In this document: positions 8,792 through 18,372 of the stretch, in pieces | Position numbering within the stretch: the first letter of the stretch is position 1 | Layout of the letters: each line of letters starts with the position of its first letter | DNA from: Bacteroidetes bacterium UBA6221 | GTDB lineage: Bacteria > Bacteroidota > Bacteroidia > Chitinophagales > Chitinophagaceae | Reading direction: 5' to 3' | Length of the DNA stretch: 64,000 nucleotides | NCBI GenBank assembly: GCA_002421685.1 | Contig: DISB01000023.1 | Span: 108,840 to 172,839, forward strand | Program-made: the position numbers and the translations under genes | The notes under the pieces: generated by a model | What the model was told of the DNA's origin: nothing | The model's input: the letters and a program-made list of their open reading frames with translations, nothing else | Databases searched by the model: none

Positions 8792-10612
8792 ATGCAACTA
8801 CAACTCAGGGACTATGCGCTTATCGGTAACTCGCGCGCGGCAGCGCTCATAAGCAAAGATGGTTCCATAGACTGGTGCTGCCTGCCGGAATTTCATTCAC
8901 CAAGCATTTTCGCCGCTATACTGGACAAGGAGAAAGGCGGCTCATTTGCCCTATCACCTGCGGGCCGGTACAAGTCGATACAACATTATGTAGACGATAC
9001 CAACGTGGTATGCACACTTTTTACCACGGCAGAAGGCATTGCACGAATCACGGACTGCTTTGTAGCCATGGAAGAGGAAGCAAAAAAGAAAGAGCTGTTT
9101 CCCGACCACGAAATACTGCGGGTAGTAGAAGGCATATCCGGAGAGGTGGAATTCAAATTTGAATTCAGGCCAAGGGTTTATTACGGAAAAATCGCCCCGA
9201 AATTAGTTGACAGGGGTAAGCTGGGCATCCAGTTTTTCTGGCAGGAAGGCACTTATATTTTGAACAGCACCCTGGATGTGGGAGTGACCGGCATATCGGG
9301 TAAAGATGGCGGAGCGGTAGCGCGGTTTAGTATCGCGGGTGGTGAACGGATTATCTTTTCGCTGAGCTATACCAACCAGGCACCGGCCATAATACCCAAA
9401 CTGGAGCGTACAGGCTATGAACGCATGCAGGGGACTGTTGCCTATTGGCAAAACTGGATGAGTGGGTGCGCCTACTCAGGTCTATACGAAGCGCATGTAA
9501 GGAGAAGCGCGCTGGTCCTCAAACTGCTTACACACGCCCCATCGGGGGCTATCGTGGCAGCACCCACTACCTCGCTGCCCGAAGAAATAGGCGGAGAACG
9601 TAATTGGGATTACAGGTATTGCTGGCTGAGAGACGCGTCCATTACAGTACGGGCCCTCAGAAAACTTGGATTTGCAAAAGAGATGGAAGCATATATGAGC
9701 TGGATGCTGCATGCTACAAGGCTAACAGCGCCTGAGTTGCAGGTATTGTATTCCGTATATGGCGACGCGACGCTAAAGGAGGAAAATTTATCGTGGTTGA
9801 GCGGGTACAAAAATTCAGCACCGGTGCGTATAGGCAACAAAGCGCACGGCCAGTTTCAACTGGACGTATACGGAGAAGTGCTGGATGCGGTATACTATTA
9901 TTCGGAATATGCGGGAAACCTTAGTAACAGTTCACAGAAATTTGTATCAGGTTTGGGTGAAGTGATATGCAGGCAATGGACCATACCCGACAACGGCATA
10001 TGGGAAATAAGAAGAGCAGGGCGGCATCATACACACTCAAAAGCAATGGCATGGGTAGGACTGGACAGGTTGGTAAAACTGTGTGGGAAATATGGCTGGA
10101 GCCAGAAACTGGAAAAAAAATTCAGCGATACGGCGCGCGCTATCTCTGATGAAATAGAAAGCAAGGGATTTAATATGGCAACGGGAACGTACACCAGCGA
10201 GTTTGGTGGCGACAAACTGGACGCCAGCCTGCTGACATTGCCCCTCACAGGATATTGCAGCGTAAACTCTCCCAGGATGAGAGCCACAATGAAAGAGATA
10301 AGCAATCGCCTGATGGAAAACAACCTGCTCTACAGGTACAAGTCGCTGCCAGACGGCGTGAGCGGACGAGATACAGCTTTTGCGCTCTGTAATTTCTGGC
10401 TGGCTGAGAACCTGGCTATGCTGGGCGATATTGATCGTGCAAAAGAATTGTTTGAGGCAGTAATAAATAAAGCCGGGCCTACCCTGCTTCTGTCGGAAGA
10501 AATAGATACCGATACCGGCGAGTTGCTGGGCAACTACCCGCAGGGGTTCAGCCATATAGGACTGGTAAATGCCGCCTATGCAATAAACAAGGCGATAAAC
10601 AAAGGGAAATGA
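8792..10612 (+). CDS. Glycoside hydrolase family 15 protein (glucoamylase/trehalase type)
   Basis: Predicted inverting alpha-glucosidase acting on maltodextrins or trehalose; cytoplasmic, since no signal peptide is present. 606 aa, the usual length for bacterial intracellular GH15. The N-terminal beta-sandwich starts with DYALIGNSRAAALISKDG. The (alpha/alpha)6 domain has SLPEEIGGERNWDYRYCWLR (the first catalytic Glu region) and, near the C-terminus, LLSEEIDTDTGELLGNYPQG followed by FSHIGLVNAAY, holding the second acidic residue. The stop overlaps the next start as ATGA, so the two are translationally coupled. Confidence 0.93.
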   Translation: MQLQLRDYALIGNSRAAALISKDGSIDWCCLPEFHSPSIFAAILDKEKGGSFALSPAGRYKSIQHYVDDTNVVCTLFTTAEGIARITDCFVAMEEEAKKKELFPDHEILRVVEGISGEVEFKFEFRPRVYYGKIAPKLVDRGKLGIQFFWQEGTYILNSTLDVGVTGISGKDGGAVARFSIAGGERIIFSLSYTNQAPAIIPKLERTGYERMQGTVAYWQNWMSGCAYSGLYEAHVRRSALVLKLLTHAPSGAIVAAPTTSLPEEIGGERNWDYRYCWLRDASITVRALRKLGFAKEMEAYMSWMLHATRLTAPELQVLYSVYGDATLKEENLSWLSGYKNSAPVRIGNKAHGQFQLDVYGEVLDAVYYYSEYAGNLSNSSQKFVSGLGEVICRQWTIPDNGIWEIRRAGRHHTHSKAMAWVGLDRLVKLCGKYGWSQKLEKKFSDTARAISDEIESKGFNMATGTYTSEFGGDKLDASLLTLPLTGYCSVNSPRMRATMKEISNRLMENNLLYRYKSLPDGVSGRDTAFALCNFWLAENLAMLGDIDRAKELFEAVINKAGPTLLLSEEIDTDTGELLGNYPQGFSHIGLVNAAYAINKAINKGK

Positions 10613-11076
10613 ATATCGGGAATATCATATTGTGGGGATTTTCTTCAACCATTGTGCTGACGACCATTATGGCGGCATCAAAACCAATGGGCCTTACGCG
10701 TATGGATATACCATTTTTGTTGGGCACGATGGTGACATCTAACCGGAACCGTGCCCCGGCAGTGGGATTTATATTGCACCTGGCGATAGGCTTACTCTTC
10801 GCACTCCTCTATGCTGTTTTATTTGACGCCGCTGACATCCATACCTGGTGGTTCGGCGCTCTTGTGGGGTTTGTTCACGGATGTTTTGTATTGTCCGTAG
10901 GTATGCAGATCATCGCTTCGTTTCACCCCAGGATGGCGCACCCCTACCAGGGACCTACACCTACGAAACAATTGCAGCCACCGGGTTTCTTTGCCCTGAA
11001 CTATGGCATCGGCACACCGATAGTGACATTAATAGTGCATATAATATTCGGCGCCGTATTGGGGGTATTCCTCTAA
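10609..11076 (+). CDS. Multi-pass membrane protein coupled to the GH15 gene
   Basis: 155 aa with four predicted membrane spans (about 5-24, 50-72, 80-103 and 133-153) and a His/Pro-rich loop between the last two (HPRMAHPYQGPTP). The start overlaps the GH15 stop by 4 bp. The family is not recognised with certainty; similar small proteins occur in Bacteroidota of unknown role. No transport or enzymatic motif is visible. Confidence 0.75.
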   Translation: MNIGNIILWGFSSTIVLTTIMAASKPMGLTRMDIPFLLGTMVTSNRNRAPAVGFILHLAIGLLFALLYAVLFDAADIHTWWFGALVGFVHGCFVLSVGMQIIASFHPRMAHPYQGPTPTKQLQPPGFFALNYGIGTPIVTLIVHIIFGAVLGVFL

Positions 11077-11083
11077 CAAAAAA

Positions 11084-11113
11084 CAGGCGGGCCTCAAGCT
11101 GAGGTCCCGCCTG
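11084..11113 (-). terminator. Strong terminator for the M23 peptidase gene
   Basis: CAGGCGGGCCTCA pairs with TGAGGTCCCGCCTG (single T bulge, 3-nt loop). On the minus strand it is followed by TTTTTTGTTAG, so it terminates the peptidase gene. It also blocks read-through from the convergent membrane-protein gene. Confidence 0.85.
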
Positions 11114-11135
11114 CAACAGAGCAACACTGTTTTCC

Positions 11136-13247
11136 TTATTTCGACCAAATGCCTTCAAACCTCGCAGTACCGCCATCGCTGTAGCCGGCAATACAACGGG
11201 TGAGGTAGCCATTATTGAGCATGGAGTTATACTCTGCCTGGAACTGGTTGGCCGAAAGATGGTATTTCTCCCACCATGTATTGTAGTTGGGTTGGTTTTT
11301 GTACCAGATACCGCTCAGCCTGGGCTTGCCGCCTTTTATATATGCATCAAGGTATACCAGCTTGAACTTCTCTTTATCAGTATATTGTTTGAATGCATCT
11401 CCGAATTCCTGCAGCGTCATATCGGGGCGCAGGTAAAAGCCACCGGTATTCTTCTTCTCCCACAATGCGGTAACGTAGGTTTGCCCACCGGTATGTACGC
11501 AGGAAACATTCGTTGGCACCCAGCCGGCTTTCCAATGTTTCTGAAAATTGCTTTCGTGCCATGCCAACGTACGCCCGTGATAAGCCATCCAATCCACTTT
11601 ATTGTCTTTTACCCATACAGCAGCATACTTTACCTTACTCTTAGACATGTAAGAGTTGACATTGATAAGACGGAAGCCTGCCTTCACCCATTTGTTAAAT
11701 TCCGCCTGGTAACCGGCCCCGTCCATACCATGACGCGCCACCCATTGTATACCCTTCGACGGTCTGAAAATGACATTGAAATATGTCTTGCCCGCAACCT
11801 CGTAGCCATCTACCCATATAGGGTAATAACCGCAGGTCCATACCTTGTCAAATTCCTGCTGGTACAGGCTTTCTGAAACGCCAAACCTGCACACTTCGCC
11901 CCAGTTGGTGGGATAGGCGCAATACGGATGCACCTCTGAAGGGTGAATGAAACTGGCCTTGCTCTTCAAGCCGGGAATACCCTGTTTGTTCAGCGCCGAC
12001 CAGTTTACGTTCGATTTCGGCTTAGGATACTCGGCCTGTCCGATTACGAAACCATTATTAAACAGGAGTGGCCGGAAAATACCACCTTCGGGCTCTGCAT
12101 CATTTTTATAAGTCTTGATGTGGATATGCAGGTGCGGGCCAGAAGAGTTGCCGGAGTTGCCGGCCTTACCCAGCAGGTCGCCTTTTTTGACGGTTGCACC
12201 ATTTTTCAGAAATTTTGAAGTGAGCGAACCTTTTTGCATGTGGGCATACAGCGCTACCACATTGCCGTGGCGAATATAAAAATGGTTACCGGAACCGCCG
12301 TAGTCGAATGAGCCCCAAAGTTCATCCTTTTGCTTTTTCATTCCCGCATCGGAGCCGTCCGGTTTCCAGTTGTTGGGAATATTATTCTCAAAATGCAGCA
12401 CAACACCATCGGCCATTGCATACACGGGCTTGCCCCATATGCGGCTATGCGAGTTTTCCGATCCGTCTTTGCCGGGGTATACACCTGTCCATTTTTTATC
12501 GCGGTAGGCTTGCACGCCGATGTCGTAGGCAAATACCTGGTCGCCGCCGCCGTGCATGGAGTAGCTGCTCAGGTATTCATCCGCTTCAAAATCGCCTGGC
12601 TTGAAAGGCAGGCTCAACGCGCCGGAGTATGGTTTCAGCGTGCGGGTGGTGGAGATGGCGCCTGAATAATTTTTGAAATAGAATTTCAAAGTTGCACTAT
12701 CGGGGAATGGATTATCCCAAAAAACAATATCGCCGTTTTCGTGGTAAGGTCTGCTGTTTTGCCATGCCCATGCGTAGCCCGGGTCTATAATGAGTTTGTC
12801 AGAAGGAAGATATATTTCCTTCTTCAGCGTCTGCGCGCCTTTTTTATATTCAATAACTACCTTGTCCAAATCGTAGGTTTCGGTGCCTTTGTTGTACACC
12901 ACTGCGCGCACTGAAAACTGCGCCATGGGCGATTCGAGGCTGGTAAAGCCCGGTGTGTGGTGAAACACCAGGTTGTCGCCCTCCTTTGGCTCAAGGGTTA
13001 TTTCAATACCCTTGGGCGAGGTGCTGACCTTTTGAAATACATCGGCCTTCAGGCGTGCTGCCTGGAACTTTATGGGCTGTTCCACCTTAAAGTCATAATG
13101 CCGTATCTGGGCAATGCTGCCGGGCTTTGCCGACAGCGTTGCAGCTTTTTTGGTTGAAGCGGTTGCTGCTTTTCTTACAGCAACCTTCTTTGCCGGTGCA
13201 GCGGCCTTGCTTGCCGCAACCGCTCGTTTTACAATTTTAGCAGCCAT
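11136..13247 (-). CDS. M23 metallopeptidase fused to C-terminal tandem BTRD-like repeats
   Basis: 703 aa. Residues 1-43 are Ala/Lys-rich like a histone H1 tail and contain no signal peptide. Residues about 45-225 are beta-rich and unassigned. Residues about 230-400 form a LytM/M23 peptidase: HGGGD supplies the first zinc His and Asp, then YAHM, then HLHIH (about 372-376). From about 455 to the end run four or five repeats of roughly 48 residues (W-x-A-x-HG, YQAEFNKWVKAGFR, GIWSK) that match the bacterial tandem repeat domain known from polyglycine hydrolases. ATG 13247 was chosen over TTG 13253. Likely a wall or peptide-cleaving enzyme; the route out of the cell is unclear. Confidence 0.85.
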   Translation of the reverse strand: MAAKIVKRAVAASKAAAPAKKVAVRKAATASTKKAATLSAKPGSIAQIRHYDFKVEQPIKFQAARLKADVFQKVSTSPKGIEITLEPKEGDNLVFHHTPGFTSLESPMAQFSVRAVVYNKGTETYDLDKVVIEYKKGAQTLKKEIYLPSDKLIIDPGYAWAWQNSRPYHENGDIVFWDNPFPDSATLKFYFKNYSGAISTTRTLKPYSGALSLPFKPGDFEADEYLSSYSMHGGGDQVFAYDIGVQAYRDKKWTGVYPGKDGSENSHSRIWGKPVYAMADGVVLHFENNIPNNWKPDGSDAGMKKQKDELWGSFDYGGSGNHFYIRHGNVVALYAHMQKGSLTSKFLKNGATVKKGDLLGKAGNSGNSSGPHLHIHIKTYKNDAEPEGGIFRPLLFNNGFVIGQAEYPKPKSNVNWSALNKQGIPGLKSKASFIHPSEVHPYCAYPTNWGEVCRFGVSESLYQQEFDKVWTCGYYPIWVDGYEVAGKTYFNVIFRPSKGIQWVARHGMDGAGYQAEFNKWVKAGFRLINVNSYMSKSKVKYAAVWVKDNKVDWMAYHGRTLAWHESNFQKHWKAGWVPTNVSCVHTGGQTYVTALWEKKNTGGFYLRPDMTLQEFGDAFKQYTDKEKFKLVYLDAYIKGGKPRLSGIWYKNQPNYNTWWEKYHLSANQFQAEYNSMLNNGYLTRCIAGYSDGGTARFEGIWSK

Positions 13248-13345
13248 GATCAATGTTTTAGATTAATGAATTCTTTGTAAAATATTGTGGCTGCAAGCTA
13301 CGCCGACGCTACATTCAGGCTTACGTTCCGAGCACGCGATTATTT

Positions 13346-13367
13346 TGCGTAGAAATACGCATTTTTT
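13346..13367 (+). terminator. Plus-strand intrinsic terminator without an upstream plus-strand gene
   Basis: TGCGTA and TACGCA pair around a GAAA tetraloop, followed directly by TTTTTT. This is a well-formed terminator reading rightward, yet the neighbouring genes on both sides read leftward. Confidence 0.6.
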
Positions 13368-13380
13368 ATCGGAGAAATTT

Positions 13381-14310
13381 TTATAGCGGCTTGATCGTCT
13401 TCACATTACGTTGTATGCCCTGCCATTTGCTGCGCTTGAGCGGCGAGTTTTTGAATATCTTTCTAAATGCTTCTTCCGTCATGGTTTCCCATTCGCCTAT
13501 GGATAGATTGAGTATTTCGGGAATGGGCGTGAAGGCTGGTTCGTGGTGTGGTTTTGAGAAACGGTTCCAGGGGCAGACGTCCTGGCAAATATCGCAGCCA
13601 AACATCCAGCCCTGCATTTTATCGTGATATTCACCGGGTATCAGTGCGTCCTTCAGTTCGATAGTGAAATAAGAAATGCACTTGCTGCCATCCACCACCT
13701 TGTCGCCGGTTATGGCATCTGTAGGACATGCATCGATACAGCGCGTGCAGGTGCCGCAGTGGTCTGTATGAAAGGGATTGTCGTAGTCCAGTTCCAGGTC
13801 GGAGATAAGTGTGGCAATAAAAAAGAAGGAGCCCGAATGTTTGGTAAGCAGGTTAGCGTTTTTGCCTATCCAGCCGAGGCCGCTGCGACGGGCCCACGCG
13901 CGTTCCAGCACAGGGGCGCTGTCCACAAATCCCCTGCCCTGCACTTCGCCTATGTTCTGATGAATAAAATGAAGCAGTTGGTTCAGCTTATCGCGGATAA
14001 CATAATGATAATCGGTGCCCCAGGCGTATTTGGATATTTTAGGCGCATCATCGTCCTGCCTTTGTTCAGGGTAATAATTGAGCAACAAAGTAATAACAGA
14101 CTTTGCACCGGGCACTAATTTTGTTGGGTCGGTGCGCAGGTCGAAGTAGCGCTCCATGTACTGCATAGAGCCATGATAGCCCTTGTTCAGCCATTGCTCC
14201 AGGCGGCGGGCATCGTCGTCCAGCGGTACTGCTTTAGCTATACCGCAGGCATCGAAACCCAGGCGTTGTGCTTCCTGTTTTATGAGTGCTGTATGTTTTG
14301 TTGTGGTCAT
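13381..14310 (-). CDS. queG: Epoxyqueuosine reductase
   Basis: Reduces epoxyqueuosine to queuosine in tRNA wobble position 34, using cobalamin and two [4Fe-4S] clusters; cytosolic. 309 aa from ATG 14310 (MTTTKHTALIKQEA). Both cluster motifs are intact: CGTCTRCIDACPT and CDICQDVCPWN. The DUF1730 region (GSMQYMERYFDLRTDP, VISLLLNYYP-like segment) and the ARRSGLGWIGKN loop precede them. A longer start at 14349 would translate a dispersed repeat and was rejected. Confidence 0.95.
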   Translation of the reverse strand: MTTTKHTALIKQEAQRLGFDACGIAKAVPLDDDARRLEQWLNKGYHGSMQYMERYFDLRTDPTKLVPGAKSVITLLLNYYPEQRQDDDAPKISKYAWGTDYHYVIRDKLNQLLHFIHQNIGEVQGRGFVDSAPVLERAWARRSGLGWIGKNANLLTKHSGSFFFIATLISDLELDYDNPFHTDHCGTCTRCIDACPTDAITGDKVVDGSKCISYFTIELKDALIPGEYHDKMQGWMFGCDICQDVCPWNRFSKPHHEPAFTPIPEILNLSIGEWETMTEEAFRKIFKNSPLKRSKWQGIQRNVKTIKPL

Positions 14311-14330
14311 TGTGTCCTTCGCGAGTGTAC

Positions 14331-14358
14331 CCACCCCAACCCCTCCCAAGAGGGGAAG
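14331..14358. repeat. Short intergenic CCCCAACCCCTCCC-type repeat
   Basis: A C-rich arm followed by AAGAGGGGAAG, forming an imperfect hairpin between yigZ and queG. Related copies lie at 21205-21223 and 49481-49503. This style of sequence is scattered through many Bacteroidota genomes. Confidence 0.5.
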
Positions 14359-14360
14359 TT

Positions 14361-14963
14361 TTATTGCTTCACATCTACCCCTCGTATCTGCCGCAACTTA
14401 CTGATGTAGCTATCGGCATATTTTACAGGAATGCCTGCTTCCACTTCGCAAAACAGTTGCAGGTCTTGTTTATAAATAGTCGCCTCGCTTTGTTTCAGCA
14501 GGTGCATTACCTCGTTCATCGCAGGATAGTCAAAGGTAAGTGATAGTTTTTCTTCTATCCATTTTTCCACAATTTCCGCTTTGGAAAGGGCTTCGGCGGT
14601 AGCGGTTTTGTAAGCGTTTATCAGCCCCGGCACACCCAGCAGAGAGCCACCAAAATAGCGCACTATGACAACCAGCACATTAGTAAGTCCTGCGCTGTCT
14701 ATCTGCCCCAGCATAGGTTTGCCCGCGCTGCCCGATGGCTCTCCATCGTCATTGGCGCGGAATAGGGTACCATCGGTACCTATACGAAAAGCATAACAAT
14801 GATGCACGGCCTTGGGATGCTCTTTTTTTAATGCCTTTACTTTTTCTTTTACTTCTTCTACATCCTGTACGGGATATGCAAAGCCGAAAAATTTGCTGCC
14901 CCTGTCGCGAAAATCGGAAGTGGTAGGTGCTGTGATGGTCTTGTATGTATATTGTTCTTCCAT
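14361..14963 (-). CDS. yigZ: YigZ/IMPACT family protein
   Basis: 200 aa, the full length of the bacterial YigZ family. The N-terminal IMPACT domain has HHCYAFRIG, DDGEPSGSAGKPML and VVIVRYFGGSLLGVPGL. The C-terminal ferredoxin-like DUF1949 domain covers about residues 135-195. The biochemical role is not settled; eukaryotic relatives regulate GCN2. It reads into queG after the C-rich repeat, so the two may share a transcript. Confidence 0.9.
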   Translation of the reverse strand: MEEQYTYKTITAPTTSDFRDRGSKFFGFAYPVQDVEEVKEKVKALKKEHPKAVHHCYAFRIGTDGTLFRANDDGEPSGSAGKPMLGQIDSAGLTNVLVVIVRYFGGSLLGVPGLINAYKTATAEALSKAEIVEKWIEEKLSLTFDYPAMNEVMHLLKQSEATIYKQDLQLFCEVEAGIPVKYADSYISKLRQIRGVDVKQ

Positions 14964-14966
14964 TAT

Positions 14967-15839
14967 TTAAAAACCTGACAGTGCGATAAGGGTGATAGAG
15001 ATAACAGATAATATTATACCTATGATACGTTTTTTACCAATCGGCTCCCTGAACAACAATACTGCGGCAATTGTGGTCATAACTACTATACCGATATTAT
15101 TGACCGGAATGATAGATGAACTGGGCAGCAGGTCTGCATCTAAAAGACGGATGAGATAGTATATAGAAAAATAATTGGGCACACCCAACAGTATGCCGGC
15201 AACAAGGCTTTTAAATTCGGGCTTTTCATTGTCTTTATCATGCAGCATTTTCCCCGCTACCATAATGCTGCCTGCCGATGCAGCCACTGTAAACATAGTG
15301 ATGGTAAACGCGGATTGAGCAGCCTGCGTATCAAGCTGATAATGCTGGATGTATTTTATGAAAGTGTCGGAGAGGCCGCTGCAGATAAATACCAAAGCAG
15401 GGAGCCATAAGTTTTTAATCTCTATCTTGCCCTGCCGGGACGTGGCCATATATACGGCAGGGATAGCCAACACGATACCAGTTATCTTCAACCACTCCAC
15501 ATCTTCGCCATATAGCCAGAAGGAGAAGACCACCGGTATGACCAGCGAAAGTTTGTTGGCAATGGTGGTGACTGTCATACCTTCGCGGGCCGTGCTGTAG
15601 GCAATGAGGTTGAACAGGAAAATAAAATATGCACCTAACAAAAGTGCATTGGCAAACCACCCCTCATCGTCTATTTCGGCATAAAAAGGGTGGAAACCGT
15701 GTGTGGCCCAGCCTGTAAGCATACATACCCAGTAGTTGACCGTAATAGCCTGCAGGGTGTTCACATTATATTTTGCAAACAGCTTGAAGGCTACGAAAAT
15801 AAATGTATTGAGCAGGATAACTAACAGCAGGTATTGCAT
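14967..15839 (-). CDS. EamA/DMT-family transporter
   Basis: 290 aa with about ten membrane spans arranged as two five-helix halves, the layout of drug/metabolite transporters. The EamA signatures are NKLSLVIPVVFSFWLYGE in the first half and IIPVNNIGIVVMTTIAAVLL followed by FREPIGKKRIIGIILS in the second. The substrate cannot be read from sequence. ATG 15839 was preferred over TTG 15845. It lies 3 bp from yigZ and 8 bp from ribD, so ribD-EamA-yigZ form one leftward transcription unit. Confidence 0.85.
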   Translation of the reverse strand: MQYLLLVILLNTFIFVAFKLFAKYNVNTLQAITVNYWVCMLTGWATHGFHPFYAEIDDEGWFANALLLGAYFIFLFNLIAYSTAREGMTVTTIANKLSLVIPVVFSFWLYGEDVEWLKITGIVLAIPAVYMATSRQGKIEIKNLWLPALVFICSGLSDTFIKYIQHYQLDTQAAQSAFTITMFTVAASAGSIMVAGKMLHDKDNEKPEFKSLVAGILLGVPNYFSIYYLIRLLDADLLPSSSIIPVNNIGIVVMTTIAAVLLFREPIGKKRIIGIILSVISITLIALSGF

Positions 15840-15847
15840 GGGCAAAT

Positions 15848-16918
15848 TTACAGTTCATAACCCGGAACAAAGGAGTACGGGCTGCTTTTATTGATATAGA
15901 GGTCGAGTGTATCAGCAGCTACCGGTATTTGTTCGGCATGGATAGCATTTTCCAGGGCAGGTGATGGTATGCCTTCCTCCAACGTGCTGTTTGCGGTAAA
16001 TATCCTCGCCTCGTCCCAAAGGCCTGCATCTATGAAACTTTTGAGCAGCAAGGCCCCGCCCTCTACTATCAGCGATTGCTTGCCGGCCTTGTACAATTTC
16101 TCAAGTATTTGCGTGATGATATTCCCGCCAAAATCTACCTGTACCAGTTCAATATTATCATCTTCACCTGCCTTTTTGCTGTTGATGATCCAGGTTTCGG
16201 CCTCTTTGTCAAAAAGGTTGTGCGAGAGGGGGATTTCCAGGTTTTTGTCCAGGGCAATGCGTAAAGGATTTTTACCTTTCCAGAGACGTGCCGTCAAACT
16301 GGGGTTGTCGTTAACAGCCGTCTGGTACCCCACCATGATAGCGTCTTCCTCTGTGCGCCATTTGTGGAGCAGCTGCCGGCTGTCCTGCGTAGTTATCTGG
16401 TAGCGGCTGCGGTCGAGCGGGGCGAAAAATCCATCAGCGGTCTGCGCCCATTTTAGTATTACATATGGGCGTTTTTGGTCCATAGTACAGAAGAAACGGC
16501 GGCTGAGCCAGCGGCCTTCTTGCTCCAAAACTCCGGTGGTAACTGCAATGCCAGCCGCGCGCAGAATCTCTATACCTTTGCCAGCCACTTTATCGTGCGG
16601 GTCGGTATTGCAGATGATAACCTCTTTCACACGCTCCTGCACCAGCCTGTCGGCGCATGGAGGTGTTTTACCATAATGCGCGCAGGGCTCCAGCGATACA
16701 TACATGGTACCCTGCGGAATGAGGTGTTTATCTTCTTCCGCCACCGATGCCAGGCAGTTGACCTCGGCATGAGGGCCGCCGTATTCTTTGTGCCAACCCT
16801 CGCCGATGATGCGGCCTTCGTGCACGAGTACAGCACCCACCATCGGATTGGGACTTACCCGCCCCTTGCCACGCAACGACAGTTCGAAACAGCGCCTGAT
16901 GTATAGTTCGTGTGTCAA
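15848..16918 (-). CDS. ribD: Bifunctional riboflavin biosynthesis protein RibD
   Basis: Catalyses deamination and then reduction of the pyrimidine intermediate of riboflavin synthesis. The N-terminal CMP/dCMP-deaminase-type domain has the zinc site HAEVNCL and PCAHYGKTPPC. The C-terminal reductase domain starts near PYVILKWAQTADGFFAP and includes VEGGALLLKSFI. 356 aa is normal. The start is TTG (16918), giving THELYIRRCFELS, which aligns with the usual family beginning; no ATG fits. Other rib genes are not in the window. Confidence 0.93.
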   Translation of the reverse strand: MTHELYIRRCFELSLRGKGRVSPNPMVGAVLVHEGRIIGEGWHKEYGGPHAEVNCLASVAEEDKHLIPQGTMYVSLEPCAHYGKTPPCADRLVQERVKEVIICNTDPHDKVAGKGIEILRAAGIAVTTGVLEQEGRWLSRRFFCTMDQKRPYVILKWAQTADGFFAPLDRSRYQITTQDSRQLLHKWRTEEDAIMVGYQTAVNDNPSLTARLWKGKNPLRIALDKNLEIPLSHNLFDKEAETWIINSKKAGEDDNIELVQVDFGGNIITQILEKLYKAGKQSLIVEGGALLLKSFIDAGLWDEARIFTANSTLEEGIPSPALENAIHAEQIPVAADTLDLYINKSSPYSFVPGYEL

Positions 16919-17021
16919 GAATATAAAGGTACGAAATGGGGGACATGCACAAGGGTGTTAACAAATGGTAGTTGTTGGTCAGGCGACGCAACAACGGCGA
17001 GATGATTGTAAGCTGTTATAA

Positions 17022-18194
17022 TTATATCCGCTCAATTATCCCCGCTATACCTTGCCCTCCGCCTACACAGGCTGTGACCATGCCGTATTTTTTGTTCAGC
17101 CTTTCCAGGTCGTGCAGGTTCTGGATGGTAAGTTTGGCGCCGCTACACCCCAGCGGATGGCCTAATGCTATGGCGCCGCCGTTTATATTCACGATTTCGG
17201 GGTTCATGCCCAGCTCGTTGATGACCGCTATCGATTGCGATGCAAAAGCCTCGTTCAGCTCTACCAGGTCTATATCGTTCAGCTTCATACCTGCCTGCTT
17301 CAATACTTTAGGCACCGCGGCTACCGGCCCCATACCCATGATGCGCGGGTCAACACCGGCGCTGGCGCAAGCTACCAATCTCCCCCAGGGTTGTAAGCCA
17401 AGGATATTCATCAACTTTTCACTCATCACTATCACAAATGCGGCGCCGTCGGATGTCTGTGAAGAATTGCCGGCGGTTACTGTCCCGTTTGCTGCAAATG
17501 CCGGTTTCAGCCTGGACAATGCGGTCAAAGAAGTATCGGCGCGGGGGCCTTCGTCTGTGTCAACAGTATAGTCTCTTGTTATCCGTTTGCCTTTTTCGTT
17601 GATGGTTATCTCCTCTATTTTTACCGGCAGTATACCTTTTTTAAAATACCCCTGCTGAATAGCATTCAGCGCTTTCGTGTGCGAATTGTAGGCAAATTCG
17701 TCCTGTTGCTCGCGGGTTATTTTATAATCCTGCGCCACCTGCTCTGCGGTGAGGCCCATACCCAGGTAGTAATCGCCATTCTCTTTTACTATCTCATAAT
17801 TAGGCATAGTACGCCAGCCGGCGGTAGGCACCAGGCTCATACTTTCCGTACCACCTGCAATGATGCAGTCCGCCATGCCCGACTGTATTTTGGCCGTGGC
17901 TATAGCAATGGTTTCCAGTCCTGATGCGCAGTAGCGGTTGACAGTAACGCCCGGGGCCCATTCGCCCACGGCACGGTTGGCTATAATGCGGCCCACCTGC
18001 AGTCCTTGTTCTGCCTCGGGCACGGCATTGCCCACTATTACATCGTCCACCAGTTTTGTATCCAGTTGCGGCACAGAAGCCAGTAATCCTTTTATCACAG
18101 TTACTGCCAGGTCGTCGGGACGGGTAAACCTGAAACCTCCCCTACCCGCCTTGCCTACTGCGGTGCGGTAGCCTGCTATTATATATGCCTGCAT
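17022..18194 (-). CDS. Acetyl-CoA C-acyltransferase (thiolase)
   Basis: Thiolase of 390 aa for beta-oxidation or acetoacetyl-CoA formation. Nucleophile Cys89 lies in NRYCASGLETIA; NEAFASQS, GGAIALGHPLGCSG and the second active-site Cys in CVGGGQG complete the site. The start ATG begins the standard MQAYIIAGYRTAVGK. It is not beside fadB-type genes here. Whether it is degradative or biosynthetic cannot be told from sequence; the broad-loop pattern fits FadA/FadI-like 3-ketoacyl thiolases. Confidence 0.92.
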   Translation of the reverse strand: MQAYIIAGYRTAVGKAGRGGFRFTRPDDLAVTVIKGLLASVPQLDTKLVDDVIVGNAVPEAEQGLQVGRIIANRAVGEWAPGVTVNRYCASGLETIAIATAKIQSGMADCIIAGGTESMSLVPTAGWRTMPNYEIVKENGDYYLGMGLTAEQVAQDYKITREQQDEFAYNSHTKALNAIQQGYFKKGILPVKIEEITINEKGKRITRDYTVDTDEGPRADTSLTALSRLKPAFAANGTVTAGNSSQTSDGAAFVIVMSEKLMNILGLQPWGRLVACASAGVDPRIMGMGPVAAVPKVLKQAGMKLNDIDLVELNEAFASQSIAVINELGMNPEIVNINGGAIALGHPLGCSGAKLTIQNLHDLERLNKKYGMVTACVGGGQGIAGIIERI

Positions 18195-18372
18195 AAATTC
18201 AAAAGTTAAAATTCACAAGTCAAAAGTCTGTTGAGGTATGGTAAAACCCAACAATCATTGCTTCCATCTGTTTTAAAGTTACGCAATAAGGAATAGAACG
18301 CCGTAAAGAAAAGGTGAAATAAAGTATAATATCGGCTTATAGAGGTATTATAGCGTTCATCTAAAGTCGCGG

